From: Collybia mongolica
Taxonomy: Eukaryota; Basidiomycota; Agaricomycetes; Agaricales; Clitocybaceae
Direction of reading: 5' to 3'
Length of the DNA stretch: 64,000 bases
Assembly (NCBI GenBank): GCA_013420905.1
Contig: JAAXNY010000006.1
Location: 1,922,001 to 1,986,000 of the forward strand
Shown here: positions 11,738 through 23,333 of the stretch, piece by piece
How positions within the stretch are numbered: the stretch's first letter is position 1
Layout: each line of letters starts with the position of its first letter
The notes under the pieces: generated by a model
Told to the model about the DNA's origin: nothing
The model's input: the letters and a program-made list of their open reading frames with translations, nothing else
Databases searched by the model: none
Program-made: the position numbers and the translations under genes

Positions 11738-13449
11738 CTAACAACGTTCCACATTGCTCGGCGTAGGTGTCCATCGTGTGTGATGCAAATCTTTCTCTTT
11801 AACATTTGTGCCGCCACCCCATTTACTCGACCGTTCCACGACTTCAGTTCTTCTGGCCGCCGCCGCCGTGCCCATTGTACTCCGTTCCAGCAATCTTCTG
11901 GCAGCTGGGGTTAGGCTACCCGCTGCTTCTGACCGCCGAGGGGTCCATGTAGGAGGCGCCATATTTCCTCTCTTTCCTGTGGAGCTTATCCTACCATTTG
12001 GCGTTTTTGATATTCCAAGGCCGGGCGTCCTCCCTAGATTGTCAAGTCCCAGTAGCCCAGCTTTAGCTCGAAGGCTTTTTGAAGCGTTATTCGAAAGTTT
12101 TTGTGACAATACTTCCCGTGGAGAAATGGCAGGAAGGTGGAATGGAGTTGTAGAAAGAGGTATATCAGTGGTGTCATTAGAGGATATGACGCGCGGTGTT
12201 GCATTGAGTGTTCCCCAGGTCATCAATTGTTTTACTGCTGATGGTCCTAGCTCGGTAGCTGTGGGAGATGGAAGATTCGGAACAAGAGAAAAATCAGTTA
12301 TCGAATCTCTGGGACGATCTAAAGTGGTGATGCATTAGTTGAAAGTAGTTTATGGTAGAAGAAAAGTCGTGATTACAGGGTGTTCCCGTAATCGCAGCAT
12401 CGATATGGCTTCTTGTAGGACTCAAAGGAGCCGAATCTCCCCGAGAACTTGAAGATGAATGATCTTGTTCAGATAGACGAGTGCTTCCATATTGTATAGA
12501 TTTGGAATCTCTGTTATCTTTGATGTTGTAAGAGGAGCAATAGTATGGTGACTCGTCTGCGTCAGGTGGAAACATCAGAGAATTCCGTGCCTAATCAACT
12601 GTCATCAGCGTGAAGGTCTTACACATCGACATCGTGCCATACCTTGAACTTCCATCCATCTACCCCCGCACTTCGGGTGTCCTTCGTTCGTGCCATCACA
12701 TCCGTTTGAGGGTTTTCCTCTTTGTCTTTGGCGTTTAAGACGGTAATTTCTTTGCCCGTGAAGAAACTTTCTGCACCGCTTACATTCTCAGCATCATGTG
12801 GTTCCGAAATTTCTTCATCCTGCCCATCTGTCAAGAGCCCCACAGGTGTAGGCACCTCAATCGTGAATTTCTCTCTTATCCCCGTTAAGGGAGGTGCTTC
12901 AATCAACATCCTTTCCCTTGCCTCAATCGCGTTGTGTCGTTGTCCCTCAACACGTTTTTGTGCGTCCCAAGCCCACGCCCATTGTTCTTTCCGCTTTCGA
13001 TTCTCCTCATCAAGAATCTGCGTGAAGCTTGAGTTATCTTCGGACGTATACCGTGCCTGAAATGAATCTAAACTCAGGCTTTGGTCTAGCCTTGGCCGCT
13101 TCCTGGGACCTTCTATATATGAGTTTTGCGAAGGTGTATCAGACGGCCCTGTGGTGTATGGTGTTTGTGATGGTGTCTGATAAGACACTCGGCGACTGTT
13201 AAAAGGAGTGCTGCTGATTTGCTCGAGGTGGCGCACAGATGCATTGATGAGATGAGGGTCTCGCGAATCAAGTGCATCGAGGTAAGTGTTTGTTGCGTCG
13301 AGGTGGACAAGAGAGGGGAAAAAGTCACGAGCAATGATATGGGATAGAGCTGCGGTGTACTCGTCTTCATCAAGTACAACTTGACGATTGAGGGAATGCC
13401 TGTGCGTGGGTGTTGGCGGAGGATCCATCGAGGGCATGGTGGGGGACAT
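11738..13449 (-). CDS. ESS2: ESS2 (DGCR14/Es2) splicing-associated nuclear protein
   Basis: ESS2 proteins associate with the spliceosomal C complex. The N-terminal exon begins MSPTMPSMDPPPTPTHRHSL and contains VVLDEDEYTAALSHIIARDF, which is the diagnostic Es2 start, then a long Ser/Thr/Pro region. It ends AGVDGWKFK. After a 50 bp intron the frame resumes ARNSLMFPPDADESPY, the conserved WK-FK-ARNxLM segment. The C-terminal exon reads TWGTLNATPRVI, then FHLPAISPREVLSQKLSNNA, and ends with LTPAARRLLERS followed by a basic tail, all typical of the family. The total is about 500 residues. The upstream gap to NudE is 385 bp and must hold the promoter. The family call is strong; the exon joining 12294 to 12226 is approximate. 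Confidence 0.88.
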
Positions 13450-13834
13450 AGAGGATGGATAGCTTCAAGTTATCTGGGTCGTATGCTAGCTTAGCTTAGT
13501 AAGATATATATGGTCAGATGATTATTTGATTAAATAAATTTGTTATTTCGGTGATAACTATTCACTCCACATATGTTTATAAATATCCTTTCCTTCTAAA
13601 ACACAAATAAGCTATTTAAAACAACTCACGCTTAGTGAGTATGTGGTAGTATAAAATCAGATTATCTAGCTGCCGATAGTTGTTTACATATTTGTCGTAA
13701 AAGTCGTCGAGGATGATCGTGAGGAAGAAAAAACGAGCGTTAGACGAGCAAAGACTCGCGAAAAAGTGCCTGAAATCCCTATAAATGTCAGCGGTACAGC
13801 CCACCTCTTCTAGTAGCAGAAGAAACAAACTACT
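13450..13834. promoter_or_regulatory. Intergenic region, ESS2 promoter and NudE 3' end
   Basis: This AT-rich 385 bp gap lies between two minus-strand genes. An open frame at 13616-13828 (-) resembles nothing known and is probably chance. No RNA gene was seen. Confidence 0.45.
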
Positions 13835-16037
13835 TCAAGGAACCTTCCCGTAGGTCGTACTTCCAGATCTTGATCGAGTGTCCGTTTTCACATCAAGAGT
13901 TTCCAGATCAGCGCTCTTGCGACCAGAGAGCCCACCACTGCTAGGGCGGCCAATCCTGCTCTTCGCCAACGATGAAGTTGAAGTCCCTGATGAAGGCAGC
14001 TTTGGCACGACGCGCATTGTTATATTAGAATGAAGGCTCGGCAATTGTGGTAGGACTTTGCCACTTTCATGATTGTACTTCGAGCTCGCTGATGAGAGCG
14101 TTCCAGACGCTGGTCTAGGATGGGGTAATTCCCGGAATCCATCCGGAGACATTGCTGCTGTGCTAGACCCCAAAGACGAACGCTTCGTTTGGGAATATGG
14201 ATTAGGTCCGCTGGGACCCGTTGAGCGTTTTAAGCCCGTCACAGTCGTCGAATTATGTGCATATAAACCGCTTGAAGGTATAGGTAAAAATGTGGGCGTG
14301 GAAGGCCTAGAGGACGGCGTAGACAAGGAATTTGTGGTAGCACTACTCGCTGATAAACGCGACTGTGGCCGGCGTAGACCCGTATTTATTGTACTTTGAC
14401 CAAGCATATTAGCCTTGCTTGGCCCAAACGTTGGCGATGGGATTGATGAAGTGGGGGTAGCGCGGAATGCAGTGGGTGCGGAGGGACTTGAGACTCGTCG
14501 TCGGTCTCTCTCCTTCTGATTCGGCGGGGACGGAGAATCCTCCATAATAAGAACCCATCCAGACGAATCGCCAGAGTCTTTCTTGATCGCCTCTGGTTCA
14601 CTGTCTTTGCTGTGCTTTGAATCGACGCTCTGCCTATTTGAAAGACTTTCCCAGCTCGTCTTCGCTGTCGAACCTTTGCTCGACGATGAAGACGAAGATG
14701 AAGGCCCGGACCCATTGATCATTGTAGATAGTGCGAGCGAATTGGCATTGGCCCGGCCAGTGATACTTCCCATTCGTAGGCGTGGAACACGCGTGTGGAT
14801 CTTTTGTTCCAGATTACGGACCCGTGCGCGCATTTCAGACACCATTTGAACGCCCTTGTTCTTCGATGTTGTAGTCATTGTGGAAGTAGTGCTCATCGAA
14901 GAAACATTGCGGGTAGCTGGAGGCCGGATGGTGGGAGTCCGGGGACTTGACGTCGAGGGACTAGAAAGGATAGGAAGGGTGGTGGAACGAGAGATTGCAG
15001 AATTAGGAGGGGTAGCCGGGTTGAATTTGGGGTGGTGTAACCCTGTCCTGTGTAGGAGAGCTGATTGGCCTCCGTGGCGTAGCGGACCTCTCGGGGTGGT
15101 GTTGATTGAGGGAAGGCTCTCGGAGCTAGGTGACAATTCACATAACTGAAGATCAGGTGGTGGGGGGGTGCTGAGAAGGTCTTCTTCCGATGGGATAGAA
15201 ATATGGGGGAAGTGCGATGAAGCATGTGGAGCCATAGCATCATTCTTCGATACCACACCGGACAGAGCCACGGCCTGATCTTTAAGGATAGATATTTCAA
15301 CATTAGCATCTGGTTATGAGCTCCAAATATAAGTAGCCATCTCAGTCCAGAAATTAGAAGCCTTGCCTCTCAATTCATCCTTAAGCCTCTGCGTTTCCTC
15401 TTCCAAGCTTGCCTTCTCCAACAGTTCATGCTCAAGCAATATTTTCTCCTCCAGAGCACGAGAGTACTTGGCCTCCATATCTGCCAAACTGGAAGAAACA
15501 GCCCGTTCGTTCCTCTCCAGGTCGTCATTACCCATTTCAAGGTCCCGTAGTTCGACTTTTGTCTGCTGATGTTCTCGTCGAAGTTCATCCAGTTCTCGTT
15601 GAAGGAAAGTTGTGGTGGTATTATGGGTGGTTTGAAGCGACATAAATTTGTTCTGCGCGCGGTTCATGATCCTGCATTGATTGTATACTAAATGGAAACA
15701 CACCTTCCAGTCGTCGCGCTCAGACTCCGCCCTTGCAACTTTCACTTTCAAGTCTTGTTGGGCTTTCTCTGTCCTCTGCAATTCATTCTCAAGCTCGGCC
15801 TCGAGCTCCTTGCTGGCGTGATGAAAATCGTCGAGCTCTGCGCGAGTCTCAGCCAACATATCGGCTACCTTTGTGGAAAGCATGAGATGAGATTTTGCAG
15901 AGTGGATAGATACTTACTTCATTGTACTTTTCACGCCAGTCAACCGATCCATTTGAGTAGCTGCGTCGGTTGTAAGCTTGAGAGTAATGTGGCATAGACA
16001 ACGGTACATACCTAATGTGGTTATCGTCGAGTGACAT
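13835..16037 (-). CDS. nudE: Nuclear distribution protein NudE
   Basis: NudE links LIS1/NudF to cytoplasmic dynein and is needed for nuclear migration. Exon 1 is MSLDDNHIR (ATG at 16037), then YSNGSVDWREKYNE, then VADMLAETRAELDDFHHASK. Further coiled coil continues through ESERDDWK-SKFMSLQTTHN to RERDELRREHQQ-like heptads and LEEETQRLKDEL. That gives about 190 residues of predicted coiled coil carrying the LIS1-binding region. The remaining 470 residues (15271-13835) form a Ser/Thr/Pro-rich disordered tail with one short helix (VSEMRARVRNLEQKIHTRVP), as in fungal NudE homologs. Introns lie after HIR, after KYNE, inside DDWK-SKF and near 15310. The stop is at 13835. The promoter is the 226 bp before Csl4's stop. 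Identity is confident from the N-terminus. Confidence 0.9.
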
Positions 16038-16263
16038 ATGCCTGTCCTTTCGGATTGCGTCAGTTGCTGGGAGCACGGCAGTCATCAGAATACTCTGTTG
16101 CCAGCACAAAGCTGGAGACGAGAACAGAGACGATGAAAGTTTGGTTGGAGTTGCTTTGCAACCCTGCCACATGGTTCTTCAAGGATATATTTCCTTATTG
16201 GGATCGATCAGCTCAACCCCTTGTTAGCGTTTACCAATGCATGTTTTTTTAAACTAAATACAT

Positions 16264-17004
16264 TTACATCCCCTCAGGTTTAGCGCACTTGCGCCGTTCT
16301 ATTTTTCCGCTCTTAGGACATCTCATCTCTTGCCAAGAAACAGGTTCCATTGTCACCCCTGAATCTAAGATAAATATCTACCCTATAAACAAAGCAGAAG
16401 TGGGATTTACCAGCTTCACTTGTCGCAAATATAACGCCCAGGTCGTTTCTTGATGTAGTGACAAAGTAGCTACGTGCATCACCTAAGGAGATCTACTCCA
16501 CTCGTGAGTTTTATGACTCTCACAAAGACAATGTACCTACCACAACACCACGCACAACATCGCCACCTCTAAAACAATCTCCAATCTTAACCCGATCCTT
16601 TTCAGTGGCCCGCACATCCTGTGAGCGGATAACGCCAGTGAACTCTTCGCCAGCTGGGAGAGGGACTCCATCCACGACACTTATTGATAACATGGCTTGA
16701 AGTGGAGATAATCGAGTTATCGAGCCGAGTACCACTGAATTAGGGGCCGGAGGATGAGGACGTAAGAGAGGTATTGCAAGAATCTACAGAATCGACAGGG
16801 AGATACCCATGGAGGTAATGTACATCGTCAAGGTGTCGCAAAGACAGAGAAAATAATAAAACCAACAGAGCCCTCATGGTGAGGTGAACCAGTCAAACTC
16901 GCCCTGACTTCAGAATCCCTGGAGTATATGCCTTGTCCAAGCTGAGGGATGGGGCCGCGAGGGAGTACAATTGGCTGTCCAGGAAGATAAATACTCGATG
17001 CCAT
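16264..17004 (-). CDS. CSL4: Exosome complex subunit Csl4 (EXOSC1)
   Basis: Csl4 is one of the three S1/KH cap proteins of the RNA exosome. The ATG at 17004 opens MASSIYLPGQPIVLPRGPIP and continues QLGQGIYSRDSEVRASL, the Csl4 N-terminal domain. A later exon reads VLGSITRLSPLQAMLSISVV and then GEEFTGVIRSQDVRATEKDR, followed by VKIGDCFRGGDVVRGVV; this is the S1 domain. Then come YFVTTSRNDLGVIFATSEA and a C-terminal zinc-ribbon-like segment containing MRCPKSGKIERRKCAKPEGM just before the stop. Several short introns interrupt it. The gene is divergent from the E2 gene with only 172 bp between starts, so the two probably share a promoter region. Confidence 0.9.
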
Positions 17005-17176
17005 GCCTAGAAATTTAAAGGTACTGGCCAGTCAGCAAGAGTTGCGATGTATATTGAAATTTCGTTCTCGGTACCGGTACATCCCGGGATTTGTCGTTAT
17101 TTGCAATGCACATTATTGACTTTGCCCCCCCAGCGCAAAATTCTTTACCTTACTACCCCAGGCCTCCTCACCAGCA

Positions 17177-18802
17177 ATGGTTTTCTCTGTTCCTGCTCGT
17201 ATCTTTGCGCGTCGTATGTTATTCATGAGCTTCTACTTCAATGTCACGTACTTATGTATCAACTTTAGGTTTCCATGTCTCTGCAAGAAGAAGTGCGCTG
17301 TCGCACTTCAATATGCCTGCCATGAGCCCAACTATGTCCGAGGGTGGAATCGCTTCTTGGAAAAAAAAGGAGGGAGAGACGTTTGTGACAGGAGATGTTC
17401 TCCTGGAGATTGTCAGTACAATCACCCTGCCCAAGTCTCGTTTGACCCGTCAGGAAATTTACGCGTCTGCAGGAAACCGACAAGGCAACAATTGACGTAG
17501 AAGCCCAGGACGACGGAATCCTCGCGAAAATTATTGTATGTCACTTAACCTCAACCAACCGTATAGCCTAACTCCTCCTTAGGCCCAGGATGGTGCAAAG
17601 AACGTTCAGGTCGGCTCAGTCATTGCCATTGTCGGTGAGGAGGGTGACGATGTATCTGGGGCTGCCGAGATGGCTGCCAAGGCAGCATCTCAGCCCCCAC
17701 CTAAAGAAGAAAGTGTGCCGAAGGCCTCCGAACCGCCAAAGGCATCCCAACCTGAGCCAATTGATTCGGAGTCCGCCACAGAGCCTAAGCCCGAACTTCC
17801 TTCCGGTGAACGTATCTTTGCATCTCCCATTGCAAAAAAGATTGCATTGGAACGTGGCATCCCTCTTTCTCAATTAAAGGGCTCGGGGCCATCTGGCCGG
17901 ATCGTCCGTGCTGACGTTGAGGGTTATAAGCCTTCTGCTGCTCCAACAGCGGGTGTTCCAAAAACCACCCAACCTTTCTCAGAACAATCTTCTGAATACA
18001 TCGACACGCCTGTTTCGAACATGCGCCGCACCATTGGGGAACGCCTCACACAGTCGAAGCAGGAGCTGCCTCATTATTATCTTACCGTGGATGTGAACAT
18101 GGATAGAACGATGAAGCTGAGAGAAGTATTTAACAAAACTTTGACGGAGAAGGACAAGACCGCTAAACTCAGTATCAACGACTTCATCGTCAAAGCTGTT
18201 GCTTGCGCTCTGGCAGATGTCCCAGAGGCCAATTCTGCCTGGCTCGGGGAGGTCATTCGGACGTGAGTCTACTTTCTGGACAGTTGATTATCTGTGCTGA
18301 TATTTTCAACTCAGTTTCAAAAAGGCTGATATATCTATCGCTGTTGCTACCCCGTCAGGCTTGATCACCCCAATAATCAAGGATGCTGGATCAAAGGGTT
18401 TGGCTACACTCTCTTCGGAATCCAAAGCCCTTGCAAAGAAAGCACGCGAAGGGAAGTTGACGCCCGCAGAGTATCAGGTACGACAAATTTTATGCAGGTT
18501 ACCTCGTTACCCCAGGCTCATCACTCCTTTAGGGCGGTACCTTCACCATATCCAACCTCGGCATGTATGACATTTCACATTTTACTGCTATCATCAATCC
18601 CCCGCAATCATGTATCCTGGCTGTTGGTTCAACGCAGGCTACCCTGATACCCGCTCCCGAGGAAGAGCGTGGGTTCAAGACTGTACAAATTATGAAAGTA
18701 ACGCTTAGCTCGGACCATAGAACTGTTGATGGGGCCGTGGCCGCCAGGTGGATGTCTGCATTCAAGGGCTACCTCGAGAATCCTTTGACGTTCATGCTCT
18801 GA
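17177..18802 (+). CDS. LAT1: Pyruvate dehydrogenase E2 (dihydrolipoamide acetyltransferase), mitochondrial
   Basis: E2 is the core of the pyruvate dehydrogenase complex and moves the acetyl group from lipoamide to Co[14 protein letters not shown] is a mitochondrial targeting start. After an intron, [20 protein letters not shown] opens the single lipoyl domain, whose lipoylated lysine lies in [10 protein letters not shown] (about 17485). An Ala/Pro/Lys linker follows. Next is the peripheral subunit-binding domain [20 protein letters not shown] with [16 protein letters not shown]. The catalytic domain includes [46 protein letters not shown] and [19 protein letters not shown]. It also has [12 protein letters not shown] and the active-site motif [15 protein letters not shown] near 18712. 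Introns interrupt the lipoyl and catalytic domains. The stop is at 18800-18802. Lipoyl synthase, which modifies this protein, lies at 3786-5275. Confidence 0.96.
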
Positions 18803-18932
18803 GTTGTTGTAGAGTGGTACTATGTCCTTTATTGTCCTTTCCCATTCATCTTAGAATAATATATCCAGCTGTTTCTACGTATACTGATTCCAGGTCGTTG
18901 GATGAGAATACATGTACTGAGCAGGAAAAGCT

Positions 18933-18999
18933 ATGAAATTCACGTAGTTTTTCATCCAAAATGTTAGTAAATCCAACAGAAAAACTACTTGAATTTCAT
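18933..18999. repeat. Imperfect hairpin at the host/transposon boundary
   Basis: Arms at 18933-18953 and 18979-18999 (ATGAAATTC.CGTAGTTTTTC type) match at 20 of 21 positions with a 25 bp loop. It lies just after the E2 gene and just before decayed retrotransposon sequence, so it may be a terminal relic of a small element. Confidence 0.6.
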
Positions 19000-21700
19000 G
19001 TGCACTTATGAAATGGATTGGGTCAAACTGTGTATATTTGCTGGGTGTGCATGCAGTGCCTTTTGCATCATTGGAGTACAAACAAGACAGCACCTGCGAG
19101 AGCATTCTCCATCTCTGCCAAGTAGATGACCTTGAAGTCAAATTCTGCTATTTTTTCCATCCAATGAGTTTGTCATCCTGACAAGTTCTTTTGATTTAAT
19201 AGGCGTATGAGACCCTTGTGGTCTGTATACCAACCAAAGGCATATCCCTGGAGGATATTGCAATGACAAAGCATTGTTTCAACACTGGTGAGCACCTCTA
19301 TTTCATGGATGGGATAGTTCTGCTGTGCTTTATTCAATTTTGCTGAGTTAAAAGCCACAATCTTCCCCTTTATCCAATCATTCCCCTGGGTTTATAACAC
19401 CAGCAATACCAGTGCTACAGCCATTGGTAATCATGTTGATGTGCTCCACATCTTTACTGTAATTCAAAGGTATGTGACTATTATTTTTGTATAGTGTTGC
19501 ATACTTCTTGATCTCATTGAACACCCTTTCTTCTAGGTATGACTAACAAAATGGCCTTGTACTGCCACATACATCATACAAGATCCCCATTGGAATGCAA
19601 ACTTTTGCAATGTTATCAGCTAAATAGCTAACTGTACCAAGGAACTGTAAGCAAAGTTCCTGACTCATAGGAGCCTTCAAGAGTTTCACCTCCTCTGGAA
19701 GAATCTGCATCTTTTTCTTGCTAAGGTAGAATTTCTCCTTAACTAGTATGTCAAATATAATAGAGCAATGTCTAATATGTTCTTCCAGAGTATCCAAATA
19801 AACCACAAGGTCATCCAAATATATGTCCAGCCAAACACCAATGTAAGGAGCAAAAATGTACATCATTACTGCTTGGTAAGTTGCAGGCACATTGTGTTGG
19901 AAGGCAATCTATATTGACAGATCATACCCTGAGGCTGCACCTTGATTTTGTTGGACCCATGCCTATCCCCTCAGCACTCATATCCTTGCATGTGCCAGCC
20001 ATGCTCATACCCCAGTTTTTTATTTCTATTATCATTCACTTGTATGCTTATTATTATTTATATTAGCATTGACCTTCACTCTACCTTTGTTATACCCTCC
20101 AGAAGGATCCACTACTTATAATAGAGACTCTACTTACCTTAGTCAAATCTACTACCTTCTACAATATACCTTTCTCTACACTGCAATCCCCTATCTGGGC
20201 AATGTGGCTGACCATGTTGCCATCAGGAATTGTGAAAGCTGTTTTCCAGACATCGGCTGGCTTCACATGATTCTGCTCAAATGCATCCTTTAAATCAAAA
20301 GGCAAAGAGTATGGTTTAACTGCAACATGACAAAACATGCCCTCTGGCTCTGGTAGAGGGGAGGACATCTTCACTGTGTTGGCATTGCATTTGCAGGCAT
20401 CCATTGCTGTCTGCAATTTGGGTGCATGTTTAGGTTTTCCAACCTTGAACAGACACAGCATTGGAATTGTATTTGCACTATTGTCCATTCCTAGTGTCCA
20501 GATTCCAGATAGGAATCCTGTTTATTGTTCCATGACTTTGAAGTGCCTCTGGGCCAACACTTCTTGATCTTTTACCACCACCATCTGACCGTGGGAATTT
20601 GTCCCCCCTGCACTAGGTTGTCTGTAAACTACCTAACACCTCATCCCTAATCGAGATTGCCTTTCATTAGACTACTTTATTGGCCTGGGCCACTATCCTT
20701 TTATATAATATCTAAATTTTTAGCTTATCGGAGCCAATCCTGACTACCTGCAGGGTCCTCTCCATTTTGCCTGTACTGGGGGCTTCTCTAATCTGTTCAC
20801 ATCCACTTATCAACTACCAGGCCACATGAGAACACCACAACTCTTGTACTCTGCTTAGCGCAGATCCTTAGGGAGCATCACTGCTGACATTTTCAATGAA
20901 TTCATTCATACTTGCTTAACCACTACACCCAAATACAAAAGGAGGAAGGGGTCTGGCCCCCGATCAGCTACTGTCCCTGCACAGAGCACACCTCTTGGGA
21001 AGAATGTCAGTTTATCATCCATGGTGGGATTTGGCAGCCTCAGTTTGGAGGGGAGTCATTGTTTTGGGAGAGTGGTGTGGAACAGGGGGGCAAGTAATAG
21101 GGGGTTTCAGGGGAGGGGGAGCAGGTTTGAGGTATGGGTTGTTCATTTAGTTTGGACATTTATCTTTGACACCAGGGGGGAAGTAATGGGTTTCCAGGGC
21201 AACCTGAAAATACCAGGGGGGGAGTGGAACGGGGTACCAATGTGAAGGGAGGGGACCATGCCCTGACAAGTGAAGGCAAACCTTTAAGGCATTGGGAGGT
21301 TCAGACATGGTACAGTACAATACCATTCGACTGCAGGTATCCTCAGTCTAGACCTGTAAAATGACCTGGAGAGAAACTTAGTGTACAGCTCCACTCTGAT
21401 GGCCCATTATAGATTACTTGGTGGTAGTAGGTGACTCTGCCCACATGTAGCTGGGTTACACCCACACACACTTAATATTATTTGAACCAAAAAAAAAAAA
21501 AAGAAGTGCCTCTGGGCAAGTAACCTTCCACCATGAATATCTTTTTGACTTATCAATCAGAGGGATAGTGTGGTTAATTGTGTATAGTGAGGGCATTCCA
21601 ATTGGAGATCCATCTGCAATAGCCTTTTGGGCTTGCTCACAGATTGTTGTATGAAGCTTCATCAATGCAGTATGTTGTCATGTCCATTGCTCTTGAGGAT
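18990..21700 (-). pseudogene. Decayed Ty3/gypsy pol (reverse transcriptase and RNase H)
   Basis: Broken minus-strand frames read in gypsy order from right to left. At 21665-21518, a pre-RT segment contains KRYSWWKVTCPEAL. At 20488-20160, RT motifs include IPMLCLFKVGKPK and PFDLKDAFEQNHVKPADVWK followed by TAF. At 19890-19543, the catalytic box is WLDIYLDDLVVYLDTLEEHI (DD of the YLDD motif). At 19358-19173 are RNase H segments LNKAQQNYPIHEIEVL and WYTDHKGLIRLLNQKN. A short tail lies near 19140-18990. Stops and deletions interrupt every domain, and no LTR was found. A poly(A)-tailed insertion (20555-21502) splits the element inside the CPEAL codons. CpG is rare, as in the other old elements here. 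Confidence 0.82.
20555..21502 (+). mobile_element. Poly(A)-tailed insertion with 15 bp target-site duplication (non-LTR or SINE-like)
   Basis: The 15 bp GAAGTGCCTCTGGGC occurs at 20540-20554 and again at 21503-21517, and the inserted 948 bp end in 14 A residues (21489-21502) directly before the right copy. Removing the insert and one copy rejoins the gypsy frame. Long variable duplications plus an A-tail are the hallmark of target-primed reverse transcription, so this is a 5'-truncated LINE 3' end, a SINE, or another retroposed RNA. No reverse transcriptase frame is visible inside it. A G-rich section (21150-21260) may belong to a 3' untranslated region. Confidence 0.75.
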
Positions 21701-22006
21701 AACTTTTTAATATTATTACCTTTCATAGGCAAAGCCTTCAGGCCATTGCAAGACTGCATGAAACAACATAGCTGCAACACAGTAAGACCTTATTAGAGTC
21801 TAGGCCAAAATGATTGAACAGTATCAAGCCAAAAACTAACAGGTATTTCTGCAAAAAGGAACAGGGGTTGTAGGGAAATAATGGGACTATATGGAACAAG
21901 GGTAAATGTTGTACAGTGTGAATATGAAATGCAGAGGTAATGCATGCATGGTATGGCCTTGCATGTAGCTTGGCATTCAGGCATCAGCACCCTTGCCATT
22001 TCAACA
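21701..22006 (-). repeat. Probable 3' LTR portion of a Ty1/copia element
   Basis: Reading the minus strand, the copia pol ends and is followed by a purine tract TTGAGGGGGAG at about 22007-22017. TGTTGAAATGGCAAGGG then begins at 22006. A purine tract followed directly by TGTTGA is the usual copia 3' LTR start. The other LTR edge was not identified; the left limit given is approximate. Confidence 0.55.
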
Positions 22007-22013
22007 CTCCCCC

Positions 22014-23150
22014 TCAAGGTGACGAGAGCCCAAGTTGTGATGTGAAGTGTTTGACTTTGGTGGATGGCAGGGCTTTGGTGAGAGTGTTGGCTACCATGTC
22101 TTTGGCAAAGTAATATATGAGACAAGGGGAGCCATGCTTGACAATCCAGTGGATGAAATGGAAGTGAACATTGATGTGTTTAGTGCAGACATGGAATCGG
22201 TGATTGTGTACCAGCACAATGGCAGACTGATTGTCTGAAAACAATGTGGTAGGGTTGAGGTCAGATGGGAATAGTTGGATGATAAGGGAACAAAGCCACA
22301 GAGCTTCTTTGGCAGCATGGGTGAGTGCCTTGTATTGGCTCTCTGTTGTTGACAACAAGACAATTTCCTGTCATTTAGCACTCCATGAAACAGCACCACT
22401 GTGAAGCAAGAAAGCACACCCAGAGATGGCATGACAATCTTTGGCCATGCTACCATCAGCATTGGCATAGCCAGTTAAGTCACAGTTCCCACATCTGAAT
22501 GATAACTATAAGTTGATGGTGCCCTTCAGGTAGTGAAAAATTCACTTGATGGCTTCCCAGTACACAGGACCAGGCTTCATTGCAAAATGCAATACCATCT
22601 GAATGGCAAAGGAGATGTCTGGGCAAGTTCTGAGGGTATGTACATGAGTGAGCCAATGGCCTCATGGTACAGCACATCATGCATTTGGGCAAACTCAGCA
22701 GTGGTAGGCAGGGATTGGGACAACAAAAGGCAGGTGGTGGTCTCCATGAGAGTGGACACAGGCTTCAGCTCATGGAGCCTGTAACAGTGGAGGATGGGGT
22801 CAAAATAAGAGGGCCAAGAGAGGTGGATGGAGTGTGCCTTGTGATCACAGCAGATTTCAATACCCAAGAGCCAGTGGAGCTTGCTGAGGTCAGTAATTTT
22901 GACATGCTCTTTTATGGACTCCTTGAAGTTAACAATGAGGTCCATAGGTGACACAGCAATTGTGCAGTCATCAATATAGACCAAAACAATAATTTTTGAC
23001 TCCCCATTGTGGCAAAAAAACACAGCCTGATCAACATCACACTAAAAGAAGCCCATTTTGTTAACCATGATGTTGATGAGCTTCTGGTACCAACAATGGC
23101 CAGAGTGCTTCAGTCTGTTGACATGCTTGCACTCATGCTACACATGTACA
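22014..23150 (-). pseudogene. Ty1/copia pol remnant (reverse transcriptase and RNase H)
   Basis: Minus-strand frames read KHSGHCWYQKLINIMVNKMG near 23110, then IIVLVYIDDCTIAVSPMDLI with the copia YxDD box as YIDD near 22970. Further on are TDLSKLHWLLGIEI, LKPVSTLMETTT and YHEAIGSLMY. The RNase H has LTGYANADGSMAKDCHAISG near 22460 and LLSTTESQYKALTHAAKEAL near 22340, then LFSDNQSAIVL and TKHINVHFHFIHWIV. There are frame breaks near 22380 and 22640 and a stop near 23040, so it is dead. Gag and integrase are missing; the sequence from about 23150 to the gypsy LTR at 23334 is unassigned. Confidence 0.85.
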
Positions 23151-23333
23151 CCAATATCTTTGACAACAATATTGTCTCCTCTTCTTTGACCTTGACTCTG
23201 ACTTCAACTTCGATATCACCCCAGCAAGTCTGCGACTTGTCTATACACGCATCACGACTTCATACCCCTCCAATCACATCCCATTCCTCTCTCTCTTTTC
23301 CTTTCATCTTGCCTCTCTATGGCTGGATTGCGC

